64,000 nt of DNA, from NCBI RefSeq assembly GCF_003751225.1, contig NZ_RJKE01000001.1, positions 5,146,001 to 5,210,000 of the forward strand, read 5' to 3'. Below the pieces are notes generated by a model. It worked only from the letters and a program-made list of their open reading frames with translations. It was not told where the DNA came from and did not search any database. The position numbers and the translations under genes are program-made. Below, in pieces: positions 8,582 through 16,666 of the stretch; the stretch's first letter is position 1, and the number at the start of each line of letters is the position of its first letter. Origin of the DNA: Actinocorallia herbida. GTDB taxonomy: Bacteria > Actinomycetota > Actinomycetes > Streptosporangiales > Streptosporangiaceae.

Positions 8582-9694
8582 TCAGGGCGCATCGTCTCGT
8601 TCACCTCCGACGCGGGCGAGGCGGCCGGGGGATCTGTAGGTGTAGTCGGTGCTCGGTGCCGAGGTCAGGGCGTCGGTGATCAGGTGGTGGTCCGGGGAGA
8701 GGGAGCAGGCCGGGTCGGTGCGCGAGGCGTCGCCGGTGAGCGCGAGGGCCTGGCAGCGGCAGCCGCCGAAGTCGGTTTCGCGCTGCGGGCAGGTCCGGCA
8801 GGGGGACGGCATCCAGGCGGTGCCGCGGTAGGCGTTGAAGATCTCGGAGTGGCGCCAGATCCAGTCCAGGGAGTGGTCCCGGACGTTCGGGGGCTTCGGC
8901 TCGGGGAGGGCGTAGGCGGCGGGGCAGGGGAGGGCCTTGCCGTCGGGGGCGACGGTGAGGGATCGCGAACCCCATCCGCCCATGCAGGGTTTCGGGGTGC
9001 CCTCGAAGTAGTCGGGCAGCACCCAGAAGATCTCCAGGCGGCCGCGGAGTTCTTCCGCCCGTCGCCGGACGATCTCCTGGGCGCGGGTGAGCTGGGCGCG
9101 GTCGGGCAGGAGGGCCGCGCGGTTGCGCAGCGCCCAGCCGTAGAACTGGGTGTTGGCCAGTTCGATCCGCTCGGCTCCCCAGGCGACGGCGAGGTCGATG
9201 AGTTCGGCGACGTGGTCGAGGTTGCGCCGGTGCAGCACCACGTTGAGGCCGAACGGCAGCCCGGACGCGCGGATGACCGCCGCGGCCTCGACCTTGGCGT
9301 CGAACGAGCGGGTTCCGGCGATCAGGTCCGATCCGGCCCGCGCGGCGTCCTGGACCGACAGCTGGACGCTCTCGACGCCGTTCGCGGCCAGCGCGTCCAA
9401 CCGCGCGGAGGTGAGGCCGAGACCGCTCGTCACCAGCTGGGTGTAGACGCCCGCGTCGCGCGCGGCGGCGGCGATCTCTTCGAGGTCGGGGCGCAGCAAC
9501 GGCTCGCCACCCGAGAGGTGGGCCTGGACGACGCCGAGCGCCGCGGCCTCCCGGAACACCCGTCCCCATTCCTCGGCGCGCAGTTCGGCGCCGCGCCGGA
9601 CGAGCTCGAGCGGGTTGGAACAGTAGGGGCAGTGCAGCGGGCAGGCGTGGGTGAGCTCGGCGAGCAGGGCCCACGGCGGGTTCAGATCAGCCAT
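8582..9694 (-). CDS. pqqE: PqqE, radical SAM enzyme of PQQ synthesis
   Basis: A 370-aa radical SAM/SPASM protein. C18, C22 and C25 in CPLHCPYC bind the [4Fe-4S] cluster that cleaves S-adenosylmethionine; a cysteine-rich tail (CRTCPQRETDFGGCRC) supplies auxiliary clusters. PqqE joins the glutamate and tyrosine side chains of PqqA, the first step of pyrroloquinoline quinone synthesis, with PqqD presenting the peptide. It is the last gene of the minus-strand operon, and its ATG lies inside pqqD with a 13-base overlap. The order dehydrogenase-A-B-C-D-E leaves little doubt. Confidence 0.97.
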   Translation of the reverse strand: MADLNPPWALLAELTHACPLHCPYCSNPLELVRRGAELRAEEWGRVFREAAALGVVQAHLSGGEPLLRPDLEEIAAAARDAGVYTQLVTSGLGLTSARLDALAANGVESVQLSVQDAARAGSDLIAGTRSFDAKVEAAAVIRASGLPFGLNVVLHRRNLDHVAELIDLAVAWGAERIELANTQFYGWALRNRAALLPDRAQLTRAQEIVRRRAEELRGRLEIFWVLPDYFEGTPKPCMGGWGSRSLTVAPDGKALPCPAAYALPEPKPPNVRDHSLDWIWRHSEIFNAYRGTAWMPSPCRTCPQRETDFGGCRCQALALTGDASRTDPACSLSPDHHLITDALTSAPSTDYTYRSPGRLARVGGERDDAP

Positions 9695-9942
9695 CCCTGC
9701 TCCCGCATCCGGTCCAGGAAGGCCGTCGTCTCGGCTTCGACGGGTTCGCCCGGGAAGTCCCGGACCAGTTCCGCGACGATCTCGGCCGTCGTGCGCCGCC
9801 CGTCGCAGAGCCGGAGGATCGTGCCGCCGGCGCCGGTGAGCCGGACCGCGCGCTCGGGCATGAGCAGGAGATCGGTGTCGCGCACCTTGTCGTGGTGCAG
9901 GCGCACCGAGCGGGCCAGGGCGGGGCGGTGGTCAGCGAGCAT
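9682..9942 (-). CDS. pqqD: PqqD, peptide chaperone
   Basis: An 86-aa protein of the PqqD/RRE fold, which binds the precursor peptide PqqA and delivers it to PqqE. It has the family's middle segment GGTILRLCDGRRTTAEIV and a C-terminal helix. The length matches free-standing PqqD. It overlaps pqqC by 11 bases and pqqE by 13, giving tight translational coupling. Confidence 0.95.
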   Translation of the reverse strand: MLADHRPALARSVRLHHDKVRDTDLLLMPERAVRLTGAGGTILRLCDGRRTTAEIVAELVRDFPGEPVEAETTAFLDRMREQGWLI

Positions 9943-10618
9943 GGTCCACCGCGTCCAGGAGCGACCAGAGCACGTCGCATTTGAAGGTGAAGGCGGCGAC
10001 GGCCCTGCGGTGGTCGTCCTCCGTCTCGGTCCACAGGTGGACGAGGTCCACCGCTTCCCTCGAGTCGCGGCGCCCTTGGCCGACGCGGCCCTGGAAGTAG
10101 CGGAGTCCTTCCGGCTCGATCCACGGGTAGTGCCGTTCCCAGGCGGCGATGCGGGTGACCATCAGGTCGGGCGCGAACAGCTCGGTGAGAGAGGAGGCGA
10201 CGGCCTCCAGCGGGCTCTTGTCCCGGCAGAAGGACACGTAGGCGCCCACGGCGAACCTGACGCCGGGGAGCACTCCCTCTCCGGACAGGAGTTCGGCACG
10301 GTGCAGGCCCACGGCTTCGCCCAGGCGGAGCCAGCGCTCGAGGCCGCCGGGGTCGGCGCCGGTGCCGTCGTGGTCGTGGATGCGCCGGATCCAGCCGCGG
10401 CGGTGCGCCGGGTCCTGGAGTTTGGCGAGGATGTGGGCGTCCTTGATGGGGATGTGCCGCTGGTAGTGGAAGCGGTTGAGGACCCAGCACCGCAGCTGCG
10501 CGGGCGTCAGGAGCCCGTCGTGCATGCGCAGGTTGAACGGGTGCCGGTGGTGGTAGCGCTCGGCGGCGAGTTCGTGCAGCCGCTGCTCCAGCGTGCCTTC
10601 TGCCAGTGCCGTGTTCAC
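9932..10618 (-). CDS. pqqC: PqqC, PQQ synthase oxidase
   Basis: A 228-aa cofactor-less oxidase that performs the last ring closure and eight-electron oxidation giving PQQ. It has the family's histidine-rich helices (RYHHRHPFNLRMHDG near the start and NRFHYQRHIPIKDA) that form the active-site cavity. The GTG start at 10618 overlaps the pqqB stop by four bases (GTGA). The open frame runs further upstream, but that part lies within pqqB and is not PqqC-like. It probably acts in the cytoplasm as a dimer. Confidence 0.95.
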   Translation of the reverse strand: MNTALAEGTLEQRLHELAAERYHHRHPFNLRMHDGLLTPAQLRCWVLNRFHYQRHIPIKDAHILAKLQDPAHRRGWIRRIHDHDGTGADPGGLERWLRLGEAVGLHRAELLSGEGVLPGVRFAVGAYVSFCRDKSPLEAVASSLTELFAPDLMVTRIAAWERHYPWIEPEGLRYFQGRVGQGRRDSREAVDLVHLWTETEDDHRRAVAAFTFKCDVLWSLLDAVDHAR

Positions 10619-11496
10619 GGTTCGATCACGTCCCCTTCCGCGGCGACGGCCAGGCCGAGGTCCGCGAGGACGCGGTGCTGCGGCGCGGCGGGGTCGACCA
10701 GCGGGTTGGTGTTGTTCAGGTGGGTGTACAGGCGCACCGGGGCGGTGAGCCGGGCGAGCCGGGCGGAGGTCCGCGTGATCGGCAGGTGCCCCATCTCGGT
10801 GGCGGTCTTCGTGGTGAATCCGGCTCGGCGCGGCTCGTCGTCGTCCCAGAAGGTGCCGTCGAGGAAGACGACGTCGGCGCGGTCGAGCGCGGCCTGGAGG
10901 GGATCGCTCCAGTCGGCGACGCACGGGCTGTAGACGGCGCGTCTGCCCGAGCGGACATCGGTGATCTCCAGCGCGGTGGACCAAGGGCCGGGATGCGCCA
11001 GGCCCGCCGCGTAGCGCGGCCTCTTGTCGGAGACGGGCAGGGCGGCGACCTCGATGTCGCCGAGGCGCACGGTCTCCCCCGCCGGAAGGGCGTCCCAGGT
11101 GATCCCGGCGTAGGGCCCGAGGACGGCGTCGGCGCTCAGCCCTTCGGTGACCGCCGCGAGCACGGCGGGCGGCGCCAGGACGCGCAGGCGTGCGGCCTCC
11201 CGCAGCCGGAACAGGCCCAGGGTGTGGTCGAGTTCCGCGTCCGTGAGCACGACGCCGGCGACCGGCGTGCGCCGTGCACCGGGGCCGGGCCGCAGCTCGG
11301 GGAACGCCTCGATCTGTTCGGTGACGTCGGGCGCCGCGTTCACCAGGAACCACGCGCCGGGCGCCGTCTCGACGGCGATGGACGCGTGGCGGCGCGGCAG
11401 GCCCCGGGACCGCCGCGCGGAGCCGCACCCCTCGCAGGCGCAGTTCCACTGGGGGACTCCGCCGCCCGCGGCGGTGCCCAGGACCCGCAGTCTCAT
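10615..11496 (-). CDS. pqqB: PqqB, metallo-hydrolase-fold oxygenase
   Basis: A 293-aa protein of the metallo-beta-lactamase fold. The conserved PqqB start LGTAAGGGVPQWNC is present, with a CxCxxC-like cysteine set (NCACEGCGSA) and VLTDAELDHTLGL in place of the usual HxHxDH motif, as is normal in PqqB. It hydroxylates the crosslinked tyrosine-derived intermediate. One base separates it from pqqA and four bases overlap with pqqC. Confidence 0.95.
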   Translation of the reverse strand: MRLRVLGTAAGGGVPQWNCACEGCGSARRSRGLPRRHASIAVETAPGAWFLVNAAPDVTEQIEAFPELRPGPGARRTPVAGVVLTDAELDHTLGLFRLREAARLRVLAPPAVLAAVTEGLSADAVLGPYAGITWDALPAGETVRLGDIEVAALPVSDKRPRYAAGLAHPGPWSTALEITDVRSGRRAVYSPCVADWSDPLQAALDRADVVFLDGTFWDDDEPRRAGFTTKTATEMGHLPITRTSARLARLTAPVRLYTHLNNTNPLVDPAAPQHRVLADLGLAVAAEGDVIEP

Positions 11497-11497
11497 G

Positions 11498-11629
11498 TCA
11501 GAGCTTCCCGCCGAAGTACATGGTGACCTCCATCGAGGTCTCGATCACCTCGTAGCCGGGGCTGCGCCAGCAGACGCTCTTCTGTCCGCGCTCGCGGTCG
11601 CGCGAGCTGTGTCCGTGCGTGGATTCCAT
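11498..11629 (-). CDS. pqqA: PqqA, precursor peptide of PQQ
   Basis: A 43-codon gene read by hand. The C-terminus reads MEVTMYFGGKL and holds the diagnostic E-V-T-M-Y core: E34 and Y38 are the residues PqqE crosslinks to become PQQ. The N-terminal leader (MESTHGHSSRDRERG) is longer and more basic than in proteobacterial PqqA, which has about 23-30 residues. GAGAGG precedes the ATG, and the gene lies one base before pqqB and 16 bases after the dehydrogenase stop. A gene this short is easily missed, but without it the operon would be incomplete. Confidence 0.96.
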   Translation of the reverse strand: MESTHGHSSRDRERGQKSVCWRSPGYEVIETSMEVTMYFGGKL

Positions 11630-11645
11630 GGGGTTCCTCTCTCGG

Positions 11646-13799
11646 TTACCGGACGACGATCTTGCCCGTGCTCTGCGGGAAGACCGGGTCGTTGTAGAAG
11701 TACTCGCCCGCCTTGTCGAAGGTGTGCGTGTACGTCTGGCCAGGGGCGAGCCTGCCCGTGGCGAACTCGTGGTCGAAGAACGACGCGGCGCCGTGGCTGT
11801 TGGCGTTGTCGGCCGGGTTCACGAACGTGACCGTCGTGCCCTTGGGGATCTCCAGGTGCTGGGGGGCCATGGCGTTCTGCGAGACGGTGTTCTCGACGGC
11901 GCCGGGCGCCTGGGCCGCGTTGTCCCACAGCCGGCCGAGGGTGATCGTGGTGGTCCCGGTGACGGCGGCGACGCGGATCTGGTTGCGCTTGGAGGGCGGC
12001 ACGGGCGCGGCGGCGGGCGCGACGGTGCCGCCGAGCCTGAACGCCCACAGGTGGTCGCCCTTGGGGATGTCGGGGTAGGGCAGGCCGTTTCCTCCGGCGA
12101 GGACGGCGATGTACTGGACTCCGTCGATCTCGTAGGAGACGGGGCTGGTGTGCACGCCCGCGCCGGTCTGCCAGCTCCACAGGACCTCACCGTTCCGGTC
12201 GTCCATCGCGGTGAGGACGCCGTCCGGGCCGCCCTGGAACATGACGCGTCCGGCGGTGGTGAGGATGCCGTTGCCGTGGGCGAGCGACCAGTCGCCCTCC
12301 TTGCGCCAGACGGGCTCGTTGGTGTGCGGGTCGACGGCGACGATGCCGCCGGAGAAGTACTCGCCGTAGGGGCGGGCGGTGTTCACCCGGCCGCCGTTGG
12401 TGTTGGAGTACGAGGAGTTGATGAGCCCGTATCCGACGTACAGGTGCCCGGTGTGGGGGCTGAAGGAGAGGTGCGACCAGTCGGCGCCTCCCCCTGCGCC
12501 CGGGTACAGGATGGTGGCCTCGTCCCAGAACGGGGTGAAGATCCCGCCGGTGGGGTAGTACGGCACGGGCCGGGTGGTGTCGTGGAAGTCCGGCTGCTGG
12601 TGGACGAACGGCCTGCCGCCGGGGAAGGGCTGGGTCGGCCAGGTCTTCTGCCGCGCGTCCTGCGGGACGGGCTTCTCCTTCATCCCGTGGACCGGCTCGC
12701 CCGTCCGGCGGTCCAGGACGTAGAACATGCCGACCTTGCTGCCGTAGACGACGACCTTGCGCGTCCGGCCCTTGATGCGCAGGTCGACCAGCACGGGGGC
12801 CATGACGTTGTCGTAGTCCCAGATGTCGTGGTGCACCGACTGGAAGTGCCAGCGCCGCTCGCCGGTCTTGGCGTCGATCGCCAGCAGGCAGTTGGCGAAG
12901 AGGTTCGTCCCGCCCCTGGTGGAGCCGTTGGTCCGCGGGTAGGGGTTGCCGAACGTCCAGTAGACGAGCCCGAGCTCTGGGTCGACGGCCGGGTGCATCC
13001 AGGTGACGGCGCCGCCGGTCTTCCAGGACTCGCCCTCCCAGGTGTCGTTGCCGAACTCGCCGGGGCCGGGGGCGCCCCAGAAGATCCACGCGATCTCGCC
13101 GGTGTCGGCGTGCAGGGCGTAGGCGCGGCCGCGGGCGCCGATGGTGCTGCCCTGCATGCCGACGTAGATCATCCCGTCCCAGTGCACGATGGCGCCGGCC
13201 AGCGTGCCGATGCTGCCGCCGCACTGTCCGTTGGCGGGGTCGCAGCCGTCGGGGTCGCCGCTCTCCTCGACGTCGAGCAGCAGCTGCTTCTGCCAGACGA
13301 CGGCGCCGGTCTCCTGGTCGAGGGCGTAGACGATGTTCGCGCCGGAGGCGGTGAACACCTTGCCGTCGGCGACCGCGACGCCGCGCATGTTCGTGCGGCG
13401 GCTGCCGACATTGGTCTTCCACTTGACCGCGCCGGTCCTCCCGTCGACCGCGAAGACGTTCTGCTGGGTGGTCTGCACGTAGAGCACGCCGTCCTTGGTG
13501 ACGATGGTGCTCTGCTGCGCCGCGGAGGCGTCCCCGCCCTCCAGGTTGACGTGCCAGGCGCCGCCGAGGCGCTTCGCGTTCTGCCGGGTGATCTGGCGGA
13601 GCCCCGAGTGGTTCTGGTTGCCCAGGTCGCCGCCGACGGTCGGGTAGTCCCGCCCGGTCCGGCCGAGTCCGGGCGGCTGCTTCGGCACGGAGGGGCCGCC
13701 TTCGGCCTGTGCGGGCGCGGCGGGGGTGGTGAGCGCCAGCGCGCCGCCGGCGGTCGCGGCGCCGGTGAGGAAGGCGCGTCTGCCCAGGGGTCTCGTCAT
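11646..13799 (-). CDS. Exported PQQ dehydrogenase fused to cupredoxin-like domain
   Basis: A 717-aa protein with a Tat signal (RRAFLTGAATAGGALAL, cut near QAEGG), an eight-bladed PQQ propeller (about 40-590) and a C-terminal cupredoxin-like domain (about 610-717). The catalytic aspartate is D328 in HDIWDYDN, and D330, two residues later, is the extra aspartate that marks lanthanide-dependent enzymes. The tryptophan under PQQ (GGAVTW) and metal ligand N285 (FGNPYP) are kept. The usual metal-ligand glutamate of GAExGxRG is T219 (GSTIGARG), and the vicinal cysteine pair is absent. In the last domain the copper Cys, His and Met positions are replaced. It is likely a periplasm-side alcohol or aldehyde dehydrogenase; substrate and metal are uncertain. 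AGGAG precedes the ATG. It leads the pqq operon. Confidence 0.9.
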   Translation of the reverse strand: MTRPLGRRAFLTGAATAGGALALTTPAAPAQAEGGPSVPKQPPGLGRTGRDYPTVGGDLGNQNHSGLRQITRQNAKRLGGAWHVNLEGGDASAAQQSTIVTKDGVLYVQTTQQNVFAVDGRTGAVKWKTNVGSRRTNMRGVAVADGKVFTASGANIVYALDQETGAVVWQKQLLLDVEESGDPDGCDPANGQCGGSIGTLAGAIVHWDGMIYVGMQGSTIGARGRAYALHADTGEIAWIFWGAPGPGEFGNDTWEGESWKTGGAVTWMHPAVDPELGLVYWTFGNPYPRTNGSTRGGTNLFANCLLAIDAKTGERRWHFQSVHHDIWDYDNVMAPVLVDLRIKGRTRKVVVYGSKVGMFYVLDRRTGEPVHGMKEKPVPQDARQKTWPTQPFPGGRPFVHQQPDFHDTTRPVPYYPTGGIFTPFWDEATILYPGAGGGADWSHLSFSPHTGHLYVGYGLINSSYSNTNGGRVNTARPYGEYFSGGIVAVDPHTNEPVWRKEGDWSLAHGNGILTTAGRVMFQGGPDGVLTAMDDRNGEVLWSWQTGAGVHTSPVSYEIDGVQYIAVLAGGNGLPYPDIPKGDHLWAFRLGGTVAPAAAPVPPSKRNQIRVAAVTGTTTITLGRLWDNAAQAPGAVENTVSQNAMAPQHLEIPKGTTVTFVNPADNANSHGAASFFDHEFATGRLAPGQTYTHTFDKAGEYFYNDPVFPQSTGKIVVR

Positions 13800-13850
13800 G
13801 GGGGCTCCTATCCGCGGAGGATTTCAGGGGCGGGAAGTGCGGACCACTAG

Positions 13851-13868
13851 ACGGTTCAATCGAACCGT
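13851..13868. promoter_or_regulatory. Operator-like palindrome upstream of PQQ dehydrogenase
   Basis: ACGGTTC, four bases, GAACCGT is a perfect seven-base inverted repeat, 52 bases before the dehydrogenase ATG on the minus strand and inside the divergent promoter region shared with the ThuA gene. A further AACGGT follows at once. It is a good candidate operator for the PQQ unit. Confidence 0.5.
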
Positions 13869-14044
13869 TCAACGGTCGCCACCGTAAGACGCTCGCGGTC
13901 GGCCCGCAAGACCCGAACACGAATCCGCCGATAAAGCCACTGGGTCTTGATGAACGGCAGGACGCGTGAGATCGTCATCTGGCCCAAGCCGGTACAACAG
14001 GTCCATCTAGCGGACCAACCCCTGGGCTGGAAGGAGCGCAAGCG

Positions 14045-15028
14045 ATGAGGAGACCTTCCTCGCATCTGAAGACCGCGCTGATGGCGAGCGTCGGCACCGC
14101 CGCCGTGCTGGCCTCGACGATCGTCGGCACGAGCCTCATGGCGTCGGCCGGCGGGCAGCCGACGAAGAAGCCGCAGACGGGAGCGCAGAACCTGGGGAAC
14201 CCCGACTACGGGGTGTGCCGCGGCACGGACCCGGACTGCTACCACGACTGGGGCAACTTCGACCCGGCCGAGGGCTACAAGGTCCTGCTCTTCACCCGGA
14301 CGGCCGGCCCCCGGCACGCCAACCTCGGACCCGCGCTCGGCCCGGGACTGAACCCCCCGCTGACGGACGCCAACATCGTCCAGAAGGGCATCGCGGCCCT
14401 CGGCGAGAAGAACGGCTTCAAGGTCGATCACACCGAGGACATCACCCAGTTCTCCACCCCCGCGAAACTGTTCCAGTACAACGCGGTCATCTTCTTCAGC
14501 ACCTCGCGCGACACCCTGGACGACGCCGCTCAGACCTCGCTGCGCCAGTACATCCGCGGCGGTGGCGGATTCGTCGGCATCCACAACGCCTTCGGCACCG
14601 AGTACAACTGGCCCTACTACGAGGGCCTGCTGGGCAACGCCAACTTCTACGACCACGGCCCCGCCCAGCCCGGCACCGTGCGCACCCTCAGCCGCAGGGA
14701 CGCCTCGACCAAGGGCCTTCCGGCCACCTGGACGACCACCGACGAGTGGTACAACCTGGTGCCGTTCCCCACGAACGTCCGCTTCCTGGCGACCGTGGAG
14801 GAGTCCTCCCTCAGGCCCTCCACCGGCGGCGGGCACCCCGGCCACGGCGACTTCCACCCCGTCGCCTGGTGCCAGTACTACGACGGCGGCCGCTCCTGGG
14901 TCACCACCCTCGGCCACGACGCGAAGATGTTCACCGACAACGCCACCTTCCAGGGCGCCGAGGAACTCCAGAAGCTCATCGCCGGCGGCATCAGGTCGGC
15001 CGCGGGCATGGACCCCTTCTGCCGCTAG
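14045..15028 (+). CDS. Secreted ThuA-domain protein
   Basis: A 327-aa protein with a basic, hydrophobic signal peptide (residues 1-37, ending near MASAGG) and a ThuA domain (about 75-320). The domain has a class I glutamine-amidotransferase-like fold without the catalytic nucleophile. Family features are KVLLFTRTAGPRHAN near the start, GGGGFVGIHNAFGTE in the middle and a late HPVAWCQYYDGGRSWVTTLGHD. Such proteins occur with trehalose, sugar or PQQ oxidoreductases, but no reaction is established. AAGGAG lies upstream. It is divergent from the PQQ dehydrogenase and may share its control. Confidence 0.85.
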   Translation: MRRPSSHLKTALMASVGTAAVLASTIVGTSLMASAGGQPTKKPQTGAQNLGNPDYGVCRGTDPDCYHDWGNFDPAEGYKVLLFTRTAGPRHANLGPALGPGLNPPLTDANIVQKGIAALGEKNGFKVDHTEDITQFSTPAKLFQYNAVIFFSTSRDTLDDAAQTSLRQYIRGGGGFVGIHNAFGTEYNWPYYEGLLGNANFYDHGPAQPGTVRTLSRRDASTKGLPATWTTTDEWYNLVPFPTNVRFLATVEESSLRPSTGGGHPGHGDFHPVAWCQYYDGGRSWVTTLGHDAKMFTDNATFQGAEELQKLIAGGIRSAAGMDPFCR

Positions 15029-15044
15029 TCCACTCCCCCGAGCC

Positions 15045-15073
15045 GCCCCGCCCTCCGATCCGGAGGGCGGGGC
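15045..15073. terminator. Strong bidirectional terminator hairpin
   Basis: A perfect 13-pair stem (GCCCCGCCCTCCG and its complement) encloses the loop ATC. A pyrimidine run with four T follows shortly on the plus strand. It lies between the converging ThuA and EamA genes, 16 bases after the ThuA stop. Confidence 0.85.
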
Positions 15074-15086
15074 GCTCGCTTTTCCC

Positions 15087-15950
15087 TCACCCTTCGGGAC
15101 GCCGCAGCACGAGCACGAGGCCCGCCAGGGTGACGGCCATGCCCGCGAAGGCGACCCGGGTGACGTCCTCACCGAGCAGCACGGCACCCCAGCCGACGCC
15201 GAATCCGGGGACGAGCAGGTTGACGTTCGCCGCACGTGCTGGGCCTTCCCGGTCGATCAGCCAGTAGAAGAGGAGATAGGCGACCCCGCTTCCCAGCACG
15301 CCGACCAGGACCGCGGCACCCAGGACGAGGGGCGGGAACGGTCCGGCCGGCGGCAGGACGAGCACCGCGGGCGCGAGCAGGGCGAAGGCGGCGATCTGCT
15401 GTCCCGCCGCGAGGGCGACCGGCCCGGTCTTGGCGAAGCGGTCGGCCGCGTAGAAACCGCCGTAGGCGAAGATCCCGGCACCCGCGACGGCCGCGACGAC
15501 GCCGGCGAAGGCCCCGGGCCCGTCCAGGCTCAGGTTCTTCGTGCTCATCACCACGACCACGCCCGCCGTCGCGAGGAGCACTCCGGCGATCTGGCGCGCG
15601 CCCGGCGCATGCCTTCGCCGGACCGCCTCGATCACCAGCGCGATGGGCACCGAGGAGGTGTTGAGCACCGAGACCGTTCCCGCGTTGAGCGTCACCGACG
15701 CCAGGGCCAGCAGGCTGAAGGGCAGCGCGGCCGACAGCAGGCCGAGAACGGCGAAGCCCCGCCAGTCGCCGAGGCGCGGAAGATCGTGACGTCTCCACGC
15801 CACGGCGAGCAGCAGGGCTCCGCCGAGCAGCGCCCTGACCGCCGTGACGGCGACCGGCCCGAAGGACGGCACCGCGAAGCGGATCAGGACGAAGGTGGAC
15901 CCGAAGAGGGCTCCGCAGCCGACCAGGACGCCAGTGGAACCGCCCTTCAC
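15087..15950 (-). CDS. EamA/DMT-family transporter
   Basis: A 287-aa polytopic protein with about ten transmembrane helices made of two EamA repeats; it starts KGGSTGVLVGCGALFGSTFV and has the second-repeat signature near LLGEDVTRVAFAGMAVTLAGL. DMT-family proteins export amino acids or metabolites, or take up nucleotide sugars. The GTG at 15950 overlaps the livF stop by four bases, so it is the last gene of the Liv operon. An exporter coupled to an importer may balance the imported substrate or expel an end product. Confidence 0.85.
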   Translation of the reverse strand: MKGGSTGVLVGCGALFGSTFVLIRFAVPSFGPVAVTAVRALLGGALLLAVAWRRHDLPRLGDWRGFAVLGLLSAALPFSLLALASVTLNAGTVSVLNTSSVPIALVIEAVRRRHAPGARQIAGVLLATAGVVVVMSTKNLSLDGPGAFAGVVAAVAGAGIFAYGGFYAADRFAKTGPVALAAGQQIAAFALLAPAVLVLPPAGPFPPLVLGAAVLVGVLGSGVAYLLFYWLIDREGPARAANVNLLVPGFGVGWGAVLLGEDVTRVAFAGMAVTLAGLVLVLRRPEG

Positions 15951-16666
15951 AAGCCGAGGTAGATACGGCGGACCCGGACGTCGGTGCGGAGCTCCGCGGA
16001 GGTCCCGGTCATCGCGACCTCCCCGTTCTCCATCACCAGGCACTCGCTCGTCGCCTCGAACGTCAGTTTCGCGTTCTGCTCGACCAGCAGCATGCCGATG
16101 CCCTGTCCGCGCAGCTTCTGCAGCACCGCGAGGATGTCGTCGACCAGCTTGGGGGACAGCCCCATGGACGGCTCGTCCAGCAGCAGGAGCCTCGGCCTGC
16201 ACATGAGCGCCCGCCCGATCGCCAGCATCTGCTGCTGGCCGCCGGACAGCGCCCCGGCGAGCCGGTCGCTCATCTCGCCCAGTACGGGGAACAGCTCGTA
16301 GACCTCCTCCAGGCTCTTGCGCGTCTCCGCCGCCCTCCACGGCCGGACGTAGGCGCCGAGCAGGAGGTTCCGCTCGACGGGCAGGCCGCCGAACACGTGC
16401 CGGCCCTCGGGGACGTAGCCGATGCGGTGTCGCACCATGTCCCTGGCGCGGACCGACGACATGTCCTTGCCGTCGAACACGACCTTGCCGCCGCTGCGTG
16501 GCACGAGGCCCATCAGCGCCTTAAGGGTCGAGGTCTTGCCCGCGCCGTTCGCCCCGATGATGCCGACCGACTCGCCCGGGGGCACGGTGAAGCCGATCGA
16601 CTTGACCGCGCACACACCGCCGTAGTGGACCGACAGGTCCTCGACGGTGAACTCTCCGCCGCCCAT
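15947..16666 (-). CDS. livF: LivF, branched-chain-type ABC ATPase
   Basis: A 239-aa ATPase of the HAAT (LivF) class. Walker A is GANGAGKTS, the signature is LSGGQQQML and Walker B is LLLLDEPSMGLSP, followed by the switch region of VEQNAKL. It powers import with the fused LivM-LivG protein and LivH. The ATG overlaps the upstream stop by one base (TGATG) behind a GGAGGT. The substrate of the system need not be leucine: the neighbouring catabolic genes suggest a carboxylate or aromatic acid. Confidence 0.95.
   Translation of the reverse strand: MGGGEFTVEDLSVHYGGVCAVKSIGFTVPPGESVGIIGANGAGKTSTLKALMGLVPRSGGKVVFDGKDMSSVRARDMVRHRIGYVPEGRHVFGGLPVERNLLLGAYVRPWRAAETRKSLEEVYELFPVLGEMSDRLAGALSGGQQQMLAIGRALMCRPRLLLLDEPSMGLSPKLVDDILAVLQKLRGQGIGMLLVEQNAKLTFEATSECLVMENGEVAMTGTSAELRTDVRVRRIYLGL

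Noticed and set aside
11619-13850. 743-residue frame opposite the PQQ dehydrogenase
   Set aside because: Antisense of a clear coding gene; valine/glycine-rich with no domains, as expected from GC-rich codon use.
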